A stretch of DNA of 64,000 bases from Amphiura filiformis (lineage: Eukaryota > Echinodermata > Ophiuroidea > Amphilepidida > Amphiuridae), in assembly GCF_039555335.1 (NCBI RefSeq), contig NC_092628.1:82548315-82612314 (forward strand), given 5' to 3'. Below the pieces are notes generated by a model. That model was not told the DNA's origin. It was given only the letters and a program-made list of their open reading frames with translations, and did not search any database. The position numbers were made by a program, and so were the translations under genes. Positions 10,423 through 23,089 of the stretch are shown here, piece after piece; positions within the stretch are counted from its first letter, which is position 1, and every line of letters starts with the position of its first letter.

Positions 10423-10889
10423 GGGGTGGTGCAATAATTATGTGTACCCGGGGGGGGGGAATTATAGGGGGGGGGCAAAGATTTTTTGGCAGGCCAAAAG
10501 GGGGGGCAAGCATTTTTGGGGCCAGCATTTTTTGGCAAGTCGAAAGGGGGGGCAAGCAATTTTGGCACAGATATTTTGGGCACTGTTTCTATATTACGCC
10601 CTAAAAAGGCGTAGGAAAATGTTACGAACACGTTCAAATATGCAATTTCCTGTCGCTGCGCTCGCATTATATGTTAAGACAATTTAAGGTTTTAAATTCG
10701 GGTTCCCCAAAATCTTGCATGTGTAAGGGGGGGCAAAGATTTTTGGCACGTCAAAAGGGGGGGGCAAAGGTTTTTGGCACGTCGAAAGGGGGCAAAGATT
10801 TTTGGCACGGCCAAAGGGGGGGGCAAGCGATTTTGGCAGACCATTTTGAGAATTCACCCCCAGGGTACACATAATTATTGCACCACCCC
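10423..10889. mobile_element. G-tract inverted-repeat element, copy 2 (opposite orientation)
   Basis: Terminal repeats GGGGTGGTGCAATAATTATG / CATAATTATTGCACCACCCC are flanked by TTA on both sides (10420-10422, 10890-10892). The interior is the reverse complement of the family at 9426 and 16053: G-run units with TTTTGGCA, and a core matching GCTGCGCTCGC. Long G runs could form quadruplexes. Confidence 0.7.
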
Positions 10890-10892
10890 TTA

Positions 10893-12529
10893 TAACACTT
10901 CAACACAAAGTCAAAATCAAGTAGGCCTATATACACTACTTTTCACAAAAGTATTTCAACAGAAGATACTTTAGTTATGTTAACTCACTTTTCACATTCA
11001 AACAGTGCGAGTGCCGGGTGCGAGTGATCCTTGACATCTGCATGGGTCCTATTTTATGAAACTTTGTAACTTATATTAGTTCTTAGGTGACCGACTTCTT
11101 AATATTTGTCGTAACTTCTTGTCCACCATGCACACTATTTTCTAAACTTAAGGTGTGTGGTACGATCGATAATGGGACCCTGTCCCCACACTAACCTCAA
11201 AGATGTCAAATACTATTAGATAGTCCCTACTTGTCTCCTGCTCCTCCTAAGATTTTACACCCAAAATACACCCAAAATCCTTGTACTTTTAAAAAAAAGT
11301 GTGAAAAAAGCTGTCAAAGATATAAGCATTTTCTTTAATTTTCTCACAATTTGTTCAAATGTACAATGACTTTTGAGCATAAAAATTAGGAGCTTGAGAA
11401 AAATAGGGGCATTATGATTTGTGCCAAAAGTTTTTAATGTGTGTCTCTTGTGTGAATAGACCTGGAAGTGCAATTCAGAACCGGGGAAGGGCACTTTTAA
11501 CAGGTGGAATGATTGTTCTGCTTGTGAATTGAAATGCTGAATTGAAATCAAAGCTGAATTTCATTGCAATTCCACTTCATTCTCCATCACTCAACTTGAT
11601 TTCAATTCCAATCCAATTCAATTCTTCATTGCTCACGATGATTTCATTCCAATCCAATTCAATTCATGCCTAAGCCAAATCATTTCGATTCCAATTCAAT
11701 TCCAATGCATTGAAATGAAAATTGCCCAAAATTCATTTCAATTCAATTCGATTTCAAAAATTATAAAGGTGCCCTAGGTGTTAAAAATAGCCTGACCAAA
11801 GTTACCCCGCATTTAATGGGGCAACTTTGGTCAGAGTATTACAATCCATGAAGGAAAAAAATCAAAAAAATTGATCTTCGCTGTATATGGGCAAGTTGTT
11901 GTTTTTTGTGACATTTAACCCCTTGCAAAATTAATCAAGCACACATCCTTGAGCATCCTTCCCCCCCCCCATGTTAAAAAGAAATCTACGCCACTGTCCA
12001 TTGGGCAGGGTGGCAAGTCAGTACCCTCCCTGTTCAGTCGAGAGAAATGTTGTGACAAAATTTACGATTTGCATCTTTTGATCTATTTTAGACCCAAAAT
12101 TAAGCCCATTTTGGAACATTTAAATGCCAAATTGCCGCGCGCGAACGGCAAACCCATTCTGTGAATAGATCTGTGAGACGCCCTAATGGAAATTCCTTTT
12201 TTTTTTCATCTCAAACTTGAACACAATCACGAATTCCATCCTTTCTATTATGTAGGCCTAATAATTAATGAGTGCCATAGGACAGCTCCTCTGGTGCCTG
12301 GAATAAGCATAAAACTCATGAGCAGGATCAAAATACCGGGACTAAAAATAACCAAAATGTTGTAAAAGCCCTAGCTAAACATCTTCCTTTGGCACAATTG
12401 TCCTCAATTGTGTTCATTTTAGCATTGAAATTGCAATTTTTTCTCGCGCTTTGCGCGCATTTGTCCCGGTAATGTTCCTTTAGTAGGCCTATAGTATAAC
12501 AGTGGGACATAGTAAGCAATGATAATAGT
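10893..12529. other. No gene; simple-sequence blocks
   Basis: There is a CAATTCAATTC-type block at 11515-11760 and otherwise AT-rich sequence. No exon or element boundary is supported on either strand. Confidence 0.5.
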
Positions 12530-13560
12530 GTAAAAATGATGCGCCAATATGATGCACCAAATGGCTTCAATTTGAACCTTTATTTGGCAAAATTGTTCAA
12601 CTTATTAGGCTAGGGGGGAGGACATCTCCACTAGACAGACACCCCTCTGCGTATGGAGAAACAAGTGTCAAAATGATGCACTAAATGGCTTCAATTTGGA
12701 ACTTCATTTGGCAAAATTTTGGGGACATCACTCCTCAGACAACCAACTCCCTGTGAATGAATAAACAAGTGAAAATGATGCACCAAACAGCATCAATTCG
12801 GATCTTCATTTGGCAAAATTGTCCAACTTCTATGGGGGGGGGGGGGCATCCCCGCTCAGACACCCCCTGCTTATGGATAAATTAAAATATGATGCACCCA
12901 ATGGCTTCAATTTGGACCTTCGTCTAGCAACATTTTCCAACTTCGGAGGGGGAACATCCCCCTCAGACATGTCAGACACCCCCTGCAAATGGTTTTAAAA
13001 AACGGTGAAAAATGATGCACCAGATGGCTTCAATTTGGACCTTCATTTGGCAAAATTGTACAATTTCGGAGGGGGGAAAATCCCCTCAGACACTCCCCTG
13101 CTTATGGATAAATAACTTAAAAATGATACACCAAATGACTTCAATTTGGACCATCAATTGGCAAAATTTTCTAACTTCGGAGGATAAACAAGTAGAAGTG
13201 ATGCACCAAACGGTTTCAATTTGGACCTTCATTTGGTAAAATTTTATGAGGGGGGGGCATCCTCAGACACCCCTTGCGTATGGATATCAAACAAGTGAAA
13301 AAAAAGATGCACAAAATGGCTTCAATTTGGACCATTCATTTACCAAAAATGTCCAACTTCTGAGCTGACACCCTCCTACGTATGGATAAACAAGTACATG
13401 CCCGTTTTCTCTTCTCGGGTCCACGAATTGCTACATTTGGGCTTTCATTTTCACTTTTTCTAACTATAATTTTACACTATAATACGGTAGTGTCAAAATC
13501 GTCCACCAAATGGCTTCAATCGGGCTTTCATTTTGCAATTTTTTCCAGATTCTTAGGGGG
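12530..13560 (+). repeat. Minisatellite, period about 85-125 bp
   Basis: At least eight imperfect units carry ATGATGCACCAAATGGCTTC, then CAATTTGGACCTTCATTTGG, then a G run, CTCAGACACCCC and TATGGATAAACAAG. Unit starts fall near 12548, 12674, 12776, 12889, 13013, 13115, 13199 and 13303. The apparent short open frames are products of the repeat. Confidence 0.85.
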
Positions 13561-16130
13561 TAGCATTCCCCTCAGACTTCCCAAATGATCGGGTGTGTGT
13601 GTGGCGGGGGGGGGGGGGGGGAAGGGTGCCATCCGGTATCTTTTCTCCAGGGCGGCACCATCTCAGCCCCCCGGGGTAAGTTAATGAATAAGTAAAAATT
13701 ATAGGCCTATTCAATTCCTCTGTCCCTGTATGTTGACTACCCACCAAGTTTCGTGCCCATATGACAGTTTTTAGTAATTTGACCTCGACCCCTGGGTGAC
13801 CTCGGATGACCCCGAAATGACCTTCCAAAAATTTGACTTTAAGTGTTGACTGTAGGCCTACCCACCAAGTTTCATGCCCATATGACAGTTTTTATTAATT
13901 TGACCTCACATGACCCCTGGGTGACCTCGGATGACCCCAAAATGACCTTCCAAATAATTGACTCTAAAATTGCTATGCAATAATTATGAGCCCCGGGGGT
14001 AAAATTAATTTTCCAAACGGCTCGCCAAAATCGCTTCCCCCCAGCTCGCCAAAAATCGCGTGCCCCCCCTCTCGGCCCGCCAAAATGATACACCAAATGA
14101 CTTCAATTTGGACCTTCAATTGGCAAAAGTTTCTAACTCTAAGAATATCCCCCCTCCAGCTGATGAATAAACAAGTAGAAGTGATGCACCAAACGGTTTC
14201 AATTTGAACCTTCATTTGGCAAAAATTTATGAGGGGGGGGACATCCCTCAGACACCCCTTGCGTATGGATATCAAACAAGTGAAAAAAAAAGATGCACAA
14301 ATGGCTTCAATTTGGACCATCATTTACCAAAAATGTCCAACTTCTGAGCAGACACCCCGTCCTACGTATGGATAAACAAGTGCATGCCCGTTTTCTCTTC
14401 TGGGTCCACGAATTGCTTCATTTGGGCCTTCATTTTCACTTTTTCTAACCATAATTTTACACTATTATAGTGTCAAAATCGTCCACCAAATGACTTCAAT
14501 CGGGTTTTCATTTTGCAATTTTTTCCAGATTCTTAGGGGGTAACATTCCCCTCAGACTTCCCAAATGATCGGGTGTGTGTGGGCGGGGGGGCGGTAGGGT
14601 GCCATCCGGTATCTTTTCTCCAGGGCGGCACAGACCATCTCAGCCCCCCCCCCGGGTAAGTTAATGAAGTAAAAATTATAGGCCTATTCAATTCCTCTGT
14701 CCCTGTATGTTGACTACCCACCAAGTTTCGTGCCCATATGACAGTTTTTAGTAATTTGACCTCGACCCCTGGGTGACCTCGGATGACCCCGAAATTACCT
14801 TCCAAAAATTTGACTTTAAGTGTTGACTGTACCCACCAAGTTTCATGCCCATATGACAGTTTTTATTAATTTTATTAATTTGACCTCACATGACCCCTCG
14901 GATGACCCCAAAATGACCTTCCAAAAATTTGACTTTAAGTGTTGACTGTAGGCCTACCCACCAAGTTTCATGCCCATATGACAGTTTTTATTAATTTGAC
15001 CTCACATGACCCCTGGGTGACCTCGGATGACCCCAAAATGACCTTCCAAATAATTGACTCTAAAAATTGCTATGCAATAATTATGAGCCCCCCCCGGGGG
15101 GTAAAATTAATTTTCCAAACGGCTCGCCAAAATCGCTTCCCCCCCAGCTCGCCAAAAATCGCTTGCCCCCCCCCTCTCGGCCCGCCAAAATGATACACCA
15201 AATGACTTCAATTTGGACCTTCAATTGGCAAAAGTTTCTAACTCTAAGAATATCCCCCCTCCAGCTGATGAATAAACAAGTAGAAGTGATGCACCAAACG
15301 GTTTCAATTTGAACCTTCATTTGGCAAAAATTTATGAGGGGGGGGGGACATCCCTCAGACACCCCTTGCGTATGGATATCAAACAAGTGAAAAAAAAAAG
15401 ATGCACAAAATGGCTTCAATTTGGACCATCATTTACCAAAAATGTCCAACTTCTGAGCAGACACCCCGTCCTACGTATGGATAAACAAGTGCATGCCCGT
15501 TTTCTCTTCTGGGTCCACGAATTGCTTCATTTGGGCCTTCATTTTCACTTTTTCTAACCATAATTTTACACTATTATAGTGTCAAAATCGTCCACCAAAT
15601 GACTTCAATCGGGTTTTCATTTTGCAATTTTTTCCAGATTCTTAGGGGGTAACATTCCCCTCAGACTTCCCAAATGATCGGGTGTGTGTGTGGCGGGGGG
15701 CGGTAGGGTGCCATCCGGTATCTTTTCTCCAGGGCGGCACAGACCATCTCAGCCCCCCCCCCGGGTAAGTTAATGAAGTAAAAATTATAGGCCTATTCAA
15801 TTCCTCTGTCCCTGTATGTTGACTACCCACCAAGTTTCGTGCCCATATGACAGTTTTTAGTAATTTGACCTTGACCCCTGGGTGACCTCGGATGACCCCG
15901 AAATTACCTTCCAAAAATTTGACTTTAAGTGTTGACTGTACCCACCAAGTTTCATGCCCATATGACAGTTTTTATTAATTTTATTAATTTGACCTCACAT
16001 GACCCCTCGGATGACCCCAAAATGACCTTCCAAATAATTGACTCTAAAAATTGCTGTGCAATAATTATGAGCCCCTCCCCGGGGGTAAAATTTCCAAACG
16101 GCTCGCCAAAATCGCTTGCCCCCCCTCTCG
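13100..16130 (+). repeat. Higher-order tandem array, period about 1.0-1.1 kb, about 2.8 copies
   Basis: Successive copies start near 13112, 14086 and 15189 at ATGATACACCAAATGACTTC. Each runs through the minisatellite units, a segment with CTCAGACTTCCCAAATGATC, a block of GACCTCGGATGACCCC repeats, and ends in the left part of the C-tract element (ATAATTATGAGCCCC, then CTCGCCAAAATCGC). The second and third copies are much more alike than either is to the first, so the last doubling is recent. Confidence 0.85.
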
Positions 16131-16793
16131 GCCCGCCAAAAAATCTTTGCCCCCCCCTTGTGCATACCAAATTTTTGAAATCCCAATTTATAAACCTTAA
16201 ATGGTCTAGACTGTAGATACATGTTGCGAGCGCAGCGAGCAGGAAAATTTGCATATTTAAGCGTTTCCGTACTGTTTTCCCTAAGACTTTTTCTAGGCCT
16301 GATGCACAAAATTTCATCGCGAAATTTTTTCGGCCCCCCTTTCTCTCTCTCTATGTGCCATATCCAGTGACGTGGGCGACCATGGAATGCCAATCCATCC
16401 TGTTCTTTGCCAATCTCAACAGCTTGATGTTATCCACACCCGTCCCACAACCCCCCTTTACAGACCTCAAAAATGTCAGGGCCCTCATTTTTTGAAAATT
16501 ATGGGTCAACCCCATAGAAAAGCATATAAACTTAATTTTTCCAGGAAAATTTGTGGTCATTTTTTTTCAGGCCCCCCCTTAGGAGGGTCAAAAAATTTCA
16601 GGGCCCCCCTTTTTTTGCATCAGGCCCCCCTAACAAGTGTTTGTGAACGGTCCCTTAGAGTGTTTTATTTAAAAGGCGCCACATGAATGTGTGCCAAAAT
16701 TGCTTCCCCCCCCCCCCTTGACTTGCCAAAAATGTCTTGCCCCCCCCCCCCCAATTTTACCCTCCCCCAGGGCTCATAATTATTGCACAGCCC
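16053..16793. mobile_element. C-tract inverted-repeat element, copy 3, full length with internal insertion
   Basis: It begins GCTGTGCAATAATTATGAGC and ends GGCTCATAATTATTGCACAG. The core GCGAGCGCAGCGAGC stands at 16225-16240. Compared with 9426-9838, about 330 extra bases lie between roughly 16286 and 16640. Truncated copies of the left end occur at 13980-14090 and 15070-15190 inside the higher-order array. Confidence 0.7.
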
Positions 16794-17165
16794 TACCCCT
16801 TAAAAGTTTGAAGGATTTTTGTTTCTCAAAAAGAAAGAAAAACAATATCTGGTGTCATATTTTGAGTCAAAAGATGTATGTTAATGAAGTAAACATAATT
16901 TATAGACCTATTCAATTCCTCTGTCCCTGTTGACATTGATTGGTCGATTGATTGATTTCTTTCGTTCTTTCATTCTTCTCTTCCATTTTTAGTTTTAGCT
17001 TTCTCTTTTCTTTTTTGGCATAACTACACAATACCCACCACACCATGGGCACAGCCCCGAGCTGCTTCGAAGGAATAGCCCCTCAATTGATATTTTCTTG
17101 TATTTTGACAAATAATCCCCTATAGTCACATCATAATTTCTTTTACATTTTGGTTCTTGGACAAA
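16794..17165. other. No gene seen
   Basis: AT-rich sequence including a TTCTTTC-type low-complexity run at 16955-17010. Nothing else is supported. Confidence 0.5.
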
Positions 17166-17450
17166 TGTCTTCATCGAAGCGCCATCTATCTAGTAGTTGG
17201 ACAAATAATCCCCTACAGTCACGACATGGCTTTTTGGATTCTGGTATTTGGACAAATAATTTCAGACAGAGAGGGCGTGTTGATTGAAAACAGCCCGACG
17301 GTGTTGGTCGGCGTAGACGCAGTGTCTTCAACGAAGCGCCATCTATCTAGTAGTTGGACAAATAATCCCCTACAGTCACGTCTTAATGTCTTGGATTCTG
17401 GTAATTGGGCAAATAACCGAACACACTTGTACACAGAGAGGGCGATTTAG
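17166..17450 (+). repeat. 157 bp tandem repeat, about two copies
   Basis: TGTCTTCATCGAAGCGCCATC at 17166 recurs as a one-base variant at 17323. Both are followed by TATCTAGTAGTTGGACAAAT and a run ending CAGTCACG. Confidence 0.8.
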
Positions 17451-17582
17451 CCATAAGGTATTATTCGGCGTAGACGCAATTGAAAACTCATTATTTGAGT
17501 ACGTCCAAGGTTCCGCACCATGGGCCATTAACCAAGTGCGTCCATGTCCAAATAGGATATGCACGCAATTCTTGGTTTTATG

Positions 17583-17800
17583 TTGGCGCAGTCGGCGCAG
17601 ACGTAGTTCTGAATTCGATAGAGGGCTTATAGGTCTTGGTTTTATGTTGGCGCAGTCGGCGTAGACGTAGTTCTGAATTCGATATGGGGCTTTGAAAACA
17701 GCATGCTTCTTAACAGGACATAGACACACTTGCGTGTAGGTTTTGACCTCGCCGCAGTCGGCGTGGACATAGTTGAGAATTCGCAGTGTTCCGTAATTAA
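17583..17800 (+). repeat. 64 bp repeat with GGCGCAGTCGGCG core
   Basis: Units start at 17585 and 17649, with a diverged third near 17752. The core GGCGCAGTCGGCGCAGAC is the reverse complement of the unit repeated at 25.7-26.8 kb. The 200-codon minus-strand open frame across this block (17376-17978) is explained by the repeat. Confidence 0.75.
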
Positions 17801-17959
17801 TGGACACACTTGCGTATATAGACCTCATAGTTGAGAACTCGCAGTGTTCCTTACTTAAACACAATGCACGACTAAACATAATGTATGAGGGAATGCCTCG
17901 TTCTAACAAGAAAGCCCGACTGGGCGTTGGGACGAGAGACCTTACTTTTTGTAATATAT

Positions 17960-18560
17960 TTAGAATCAATCGTATCAAATTTTTAGTTTAGTTGTAAAAA
18001 CCATAAAAAGAGTCTGAGTCTCATTAATTTGTATCTATTTTGCTGTTTGTTGGTATAAGAAGTTAAGAACATGTGTAATAGTGCAATGCATCGCAACAAG
18101 ACCAAACTCATATAATTTGGATTCTATTATTTTTTAGAATTCAGTTTATTCCAAAGCCATAAATTCGCGGGAGAATTGTCCCAATTTTAACGTGATAAAA
18201 TGGACTTTACAATCCATACCCGATGACCCCCCCCTTTTTTTTTTTAGTTCCGGCTACCCAATGAACCCCTTTCTTTGGTTGCGGCTACCCATAACCCCCT
18301 TTTTTCTATAATAGCATCATCAAAATGCAACTAAAAAATGCCGAAACTGTCCAATTTTGCTTCATTTTTTCCAAATTATGCCGAAAGTTTCAAAATTTTG
18401 CTACATTTTTTCACAATTTTCTACCCGATGACCCTTTCTTTCAATCTTATACTCGATGACCCCCTTTTTTATTTTGTTTGTACCCAATGACCCTGTTAGT
18501 TTTAAAAATAACGCTTTGTACCCGATAGGCCCCTACTTCGCGACTCCGGTAGGCACATAC
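17960..18560. repeat. AT-rich spacer then degenerate TACCCAATGACCCC repeats
   Basis: 17960-18220 shows nothing. From about 18220 to 18560 words such as TACCCGATGACCCCC recur between T runs. The same motif builds the larger blocks at 22428 and 47244. Confidence 0.6.
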
Positions 18561-19538
18561 CCGTCACTTCCAAAGTTGAGTGCCCCCCCCCTGTCCCCGA
18601 GGTCCAAGTTATACAAATGTGACTCAAAGACAGAGATATACACAATTATTGTTAAATTCTTGATGGTTTATTGATAGTAATAACAAAATATACTTACAAA
18701 ATTGGATGCAAATATAAGTGAGATGATTGTAGTCATACAGTTATATCAAGATTAGAATGTACACGAATTTGTTTGCCTTATTAAGAAATACAGAATGGTG
18801 TACAATAGAGTTGATAATGGTAATCATGGCTATGTGTCATTCATGTTAACTGTGTTTTCTTTTGAAAATATGCAAGCTTCATAAGCATGTAATTGAAGAT
18901 TCCGCATGTTTTGAAGGTGATAATGATACTTTTTGATAATTTTGGCTATGGAGCACGGGCCCAAAAGGGGGAGGATGTATTGCACGTCCCACGGCTGGTA
19001 CCAGAGGCTGAATTAAGCACTTCCCAGCAAGTCTTGCGGTTAGCATAGCTGTGGGGTGAACATGACACCACTGCCCGCCCACTGCATACACACGTACACG
19101 TGCATGGTTCAATTTGAATTTGGACAGATATATTTACAATAAAAACACCTTCAAAAAGTTGGTCGATTTATCTACAGAAGGTGTGATTTATCCTTCATGC
19201 ATACATCACTTTACATCTGAAATCGACCAAGTAATAATGACACACGGACAATTCTTAAACAACATCTTTTGCACAGAGTTCAATGGGATTTGAAAAATAT
19301 AGTGGCAGTTGAAACTCTAGTGATAACACTTTTACAGTGCATGATGGGCCTTCCTTAAATCATCCTCTGGGCTGGTACGTTCAATCTCAGCCCATTGTCA
19401 TTCCGAAGCAATAAACATTTGACTTCAACAGGAAGGCCTGTTTCCATTGCTACATTCTTAATGTTCTTATATTAAACGAAAGTACGATTGCCGGATTCCG
19501 AATGATATTGTTGATTGTAACACATAATAAGTTCTATG
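18561..19538. other. No gene seen
   Basis: Unique-looking sequence. A 77-codon minus-strand frame at 18879-19112 has a higher GC content than its surroundings but no recognisable domain or convincing splice sites. Confidence 0.5.
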
Positions 19539-19542
19539 TTAA

Positions 19543-19896
19543 GGGGGTACTACACCCCTCGATAAATTTGTGTCTATTTTTGCATTTTTCTCAACAACTA
19601 ATAACACAGTGGTAACAAAGTTATGTATATTATAGGGGCAAGGAATCCAATTACTACACTAAATTTCGGTGACCCAAGACAAGCGGTTCGTTATTTACGA
19701 TAAGAAATAAGGTACCGCTAGGATGTACCTCATTTCCTATCATATTATACTGAACCGTTTGTCTTGAGTCACTGAAATTTCAGTGTAATATTTGGATTCC
19801 TTGCCCCAATAATATACATAACTTTTGTTACCAGTGTGTTATTATTTTGATAAAATGCAAAAATAGTCAAATATTTACCACAGGGTGTAGTACCCC
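19543..19896. mobile_element. TTAA-flanked foldback MITE (piggyBac-type target site)
   Basis: TTAA stands at 19539-19542 and 19897-19900. Between them the ends GGGGGTACTACACCC and GGGTGTAGTACCCC are inverted repeats. The whole 354 bases fold as one long imperfect hairpin (for example GGCAAGGAATCCAA with TTGGATTCCTTGCC). A TTAA duplication and G-leading ends are typical of piggyBac-mobilised MITEs. It is non-coding. Confidence 0.85.
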
Positions 19897-19900
19897 TTAA

Positions 19901-20830
19901 AGCTTTGTTTTACATTACCTAATTACAATTGGGTGAACAATGTGTTCGTATGTTTACTGCGCTCTGTACAAAATAGAAGAATAACATTACATAAGACCCT
20001 CCACCACTAAATACTTACAAATTAATACATGAAGAAAATAATATTTAAACTGGACTACTGCCTAACATTTTGTGTCTTGAGCTGTTTAAGGTGGTTATGC
20101 AGGCATTATAAAAGTGCTCTAAACAGATTAATTGAGTAGACCAAAGTACACTGATCAATATACCTTTTCTTTGGAATGAATCGGACATAGGCCTACGGTT
20201 TTCAAAATACATCAATTTATATTTTCTTTGTATCGTATTGTCTTTATCAATAATCAATCAAGTCAATAAGCTAAAATGACTGGAGAAGCTCATTAACATA
20301 TAATTTTTGTCAATTTTTGCTAAAAATCCATGCATAAATGTTCGGGGTACTTTTATTTTGCATAAATTTGCCCTGAAACTTGGTCAAAGTGTTTCTAATA
20401 TGTTTTAATGTATTATATAGTGAAGGCCAAGTTCAATAATAAACAACCTGTTTTACATCCGACTTATTCAAAACAAGGTGGAGGAAAGGGCATTTTATTT
20501 TTTTTTGTTTTTTCGTGAATACCCATAATTATAGTTATTCTAGCATACACTATGTCTGCACAAAAGAGGAGAAATCTTTTTATTTGTTATACTGACATAT
20601 AGGACCCCTTATTTATCTCAAAACATTCCTAAAGTGTTTCTAGTTTATTAGCAAGGCTATATGAAGAATATTTGTTTTGTTAAAATAACTGACTTTCACA
20701 AAATACAAATTTAATTGAAGAAACCTCAACAAAGGAAACAAAGAAGACGTGAAACATGTTAATTTTGTTTATTTGGCCTAACTTAAGGGCTATATGTTTT
20801 ACATCCTACAGCATTATCGTTGCTCAACAA
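19901..20830. other. No gene seen
   Basis: AT-rich sequence without exons or clear repeats on either strand. Confidence 0.5.
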
Positions 20831-20831
20831 T

Positions 20832-21345
20832 GTAAAAACGTTTTTGTAACATTCCTAAAACATTTTTGAAAACTTGGTACAAATCATTCTAAACAGAATG
20901 TTATTTTGGAGTTGCAAAAATATTTTGAAAAAAATGTTTGTCCAAGTATTTACAATCACGTTTTTAAAATGTTTTCACGACCTTTATAACGCGACATTTA
21001 AATGTTATTAAAATGTTTTACGTTTTTATAACATTCCAAAAACATTTTTGAAAACTTGGTACAAATCATTTTAAACAGACTGTTATTTTGGAGTTGAAAA
21101 AATATTTTGAAAAAAAAATGTTTGTCCAAGTATTTACAATCACGTTTTTAAAATGTTTTCACGACCTTTATATAATGCGACATTGAAATGTTATTAAAAT
21201 GTTTTACGTTCTTATAACATTCCAAAAACATTTTTGAAAACTTTGTACAAATCATTCTAAACATAATGTTATTTTGGAGTTGAAAAATATTTTGAAAACG
21301 ATGTTTACTCCAAATATTTCGTTTTTATAAATATTTACAAATGAA
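20832..21345 (+). repeat. Tandem repeat, period about 186 bp, about 2.7 copies
   Basis: The marker ACGTTTTTGTAACATTCC at 20835 recurs near 21020 and 21206 with small changes. Shared inner words include AAATCATTCTAAACAGAATG and CAAGTATTTACAATCACG. AT-rich, non-coding. Confidence 0.85.
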
Positions 21346-21529
21346 GGTAAAATGTTTCTAGTAAATGGTTGAAATTTTAAACAATGTTTTTGCTTCCTAA
21401 GACTATAAGACTGATGTATTTATTATCAATATCATGCCTTATACTTATTTGACCAAATTTCCTATTCAATCATGAGATGGAAATTTGTTTTTAAGATGTA
21501 TCCGGGAGTTGTATAACACTTTCAATTTT

Positions 21530-21775
21530 CATTTCATCACGCTCTAAAACAAACGATTTCTTATGTATTACTTTGTTTCGTGATGAAAATCGTGATGTTT
21601 TATTTCATCACTCTCGAAAAATTTATTTCTTATGTATTACTTTGTTTCGTGATGAAAACCGTGATGTTTTATTTCATCATCACGCTCTAAAACAAACGAT
21701 TTCTTATGCATTATATTTGTTTTGTGATGAAAATCGTGATGTTTTATTTCATCACGCTCTAAACAATAATTACAG
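21530..21775 (+). repeat. Tandem repeat, period about 75 bp, about 3.3 copies
   Basis: Units hold CATCACGCTCTAAAACAAAC, then GATTTCTTATGTATTA and GTGATGAAAATCGTGATG. The 83-codon open frame at 21573-21824 is made of this repeat. Confidence 0.8.
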
Positions 21776-21838
21776 TTACATGCATTTTAAGAAAAAAATC
21801 TTATTAAAACAGTATGTTGTTTAGAAAAATGTAGAAAG

Positions 21839-21879
<41 letters not shown>

Positions 21880-21880
21880 T
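21839..21880 (+). repeat. (GAT)n microsatellite
   Basis: Uninterrupted GAT triplets, about 13 copies. Confidence 0.95.
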
Positions 21881-22427
21881 CTCCAAAAGTGTCCCGGTTT
21901 TTTTTCTTGCCCTAAATCGTGCGTATATCTATAAAATAAGGCACTTCAATAATCAATAATCAGTCCCGCGACGGTCTCCGCTAACTAGCTATTAACTTGG
22001 GTTATGGGCGCTGATTTTCATGTTCACTGTCACTTACTCATCAGCGAAGTACGACCCTTTGTCAATCACCTTCAGTACCCCATTTCGGCATACTATATAA
22101 GAAACTCATCATGATGATCGAACAGAGAGTACTTTAAATGTAGCTTGTACCGTTTTCGTGTGGCATTCTTCAGAAGTGAGCGGTCCGTTTACCAAAATTT
22201 TCGGTCAAATCTCCATTCAATTAACACGGGAGTTGGCTAGCTATGCCTTGCCCTCACTCACTATTTTACCAAAGTACCAAATTTCTGAACATCTAACCTA
22301 GCTGTAATTTTAGGTCATGTACTTTTAATATTGGCCGGTTAACCCTAACCCTAACCCTACCACAATATACTGCCGGCCATTTTGAAAAATCCACTGAACC
22401 AATGTAGATACATTTTATGCAAAAAAC
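21881..22427. other. No gene seen
   Basis: Unique-looking sequence. Near 22340-22360 three tandem CCCTAA-type words occur, too short to be a telomere. Confidence 0.5.
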
Positions 22428-22935
22428 CTGGGGGGGCATTTCCATAACAGATATGCATCATGTGCCTCGGATAGACCCCTTTTTCAAACCGGCTTGTACC
22501 CAATGACCCCTTTTTTGTGTTATGGTCCTACCTATTACCCAATGACCCCCTTTAAAAAATTAATGTACTCAATGACCACCCTTTTCCTATTTCCTGCTAC
22601 CCAATGCCCCCCCTTTTTAATTCCCAAATTTAGGTGGTATTTGTGTCCTCCTCCAGAAATAATGAGATTTCTCAAATTTCCAAGTTGGCCAAGTTGTTTT
22701 TTCGCACTTATTTATATTCTTTTGGCAATCCTGTACCCAATGACTCCCATTTTACAAATTGCTACCTTAATGACCATCCTTTTTTCAAAGTTTAATACCG
22801 AATGACCTCATTTTTATTCAGGTTGTGTACTGAATGACCCCATATTTTGTCATTGTACATTTGACCTGAATGCCCCTACTTTTAACATGGCCGAGGCACA
22901 TCCCTGCCATTTCAGATAGGGAGTGCCTCCCCGGG
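22428..22935 (+). repeat. CAATGACCCC-rich repeat block, copy A
   Basis: Homologous to 47244-47782 from GATATGCATCATGTGCCTCG to CATCCCTGCCATTTCAGATA. The interior repeats TACCCAATGACCCC with T runs. Confidence 0.8.
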
Positions 22936-23089
22936 CAAAAAAGCTTTCCGGATTCGGTTTCAGCAGCTAAAATGGCTATAGAATCCACTCGTCTAATAAA
23001 TGATTTGCAAAAAATGCTATCATTTGCCCAGGTACGGTATTGTGCAAAATTTTACTAAACAGCAGAGTAAAATCTTTCCCTTACTCAAC

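Noticed and set aside
17376-17978. 200-codon minus-strand open frame
   Set aside because: It runs across the 157 bp and 64 bp tandem repeats, has no recognisable domain, and its length is explained by repeat units without stops.
22338-22362. CCCTAA repeats as an interstitial telomere
   Set aside because: Only about three units; too short to support the claim.
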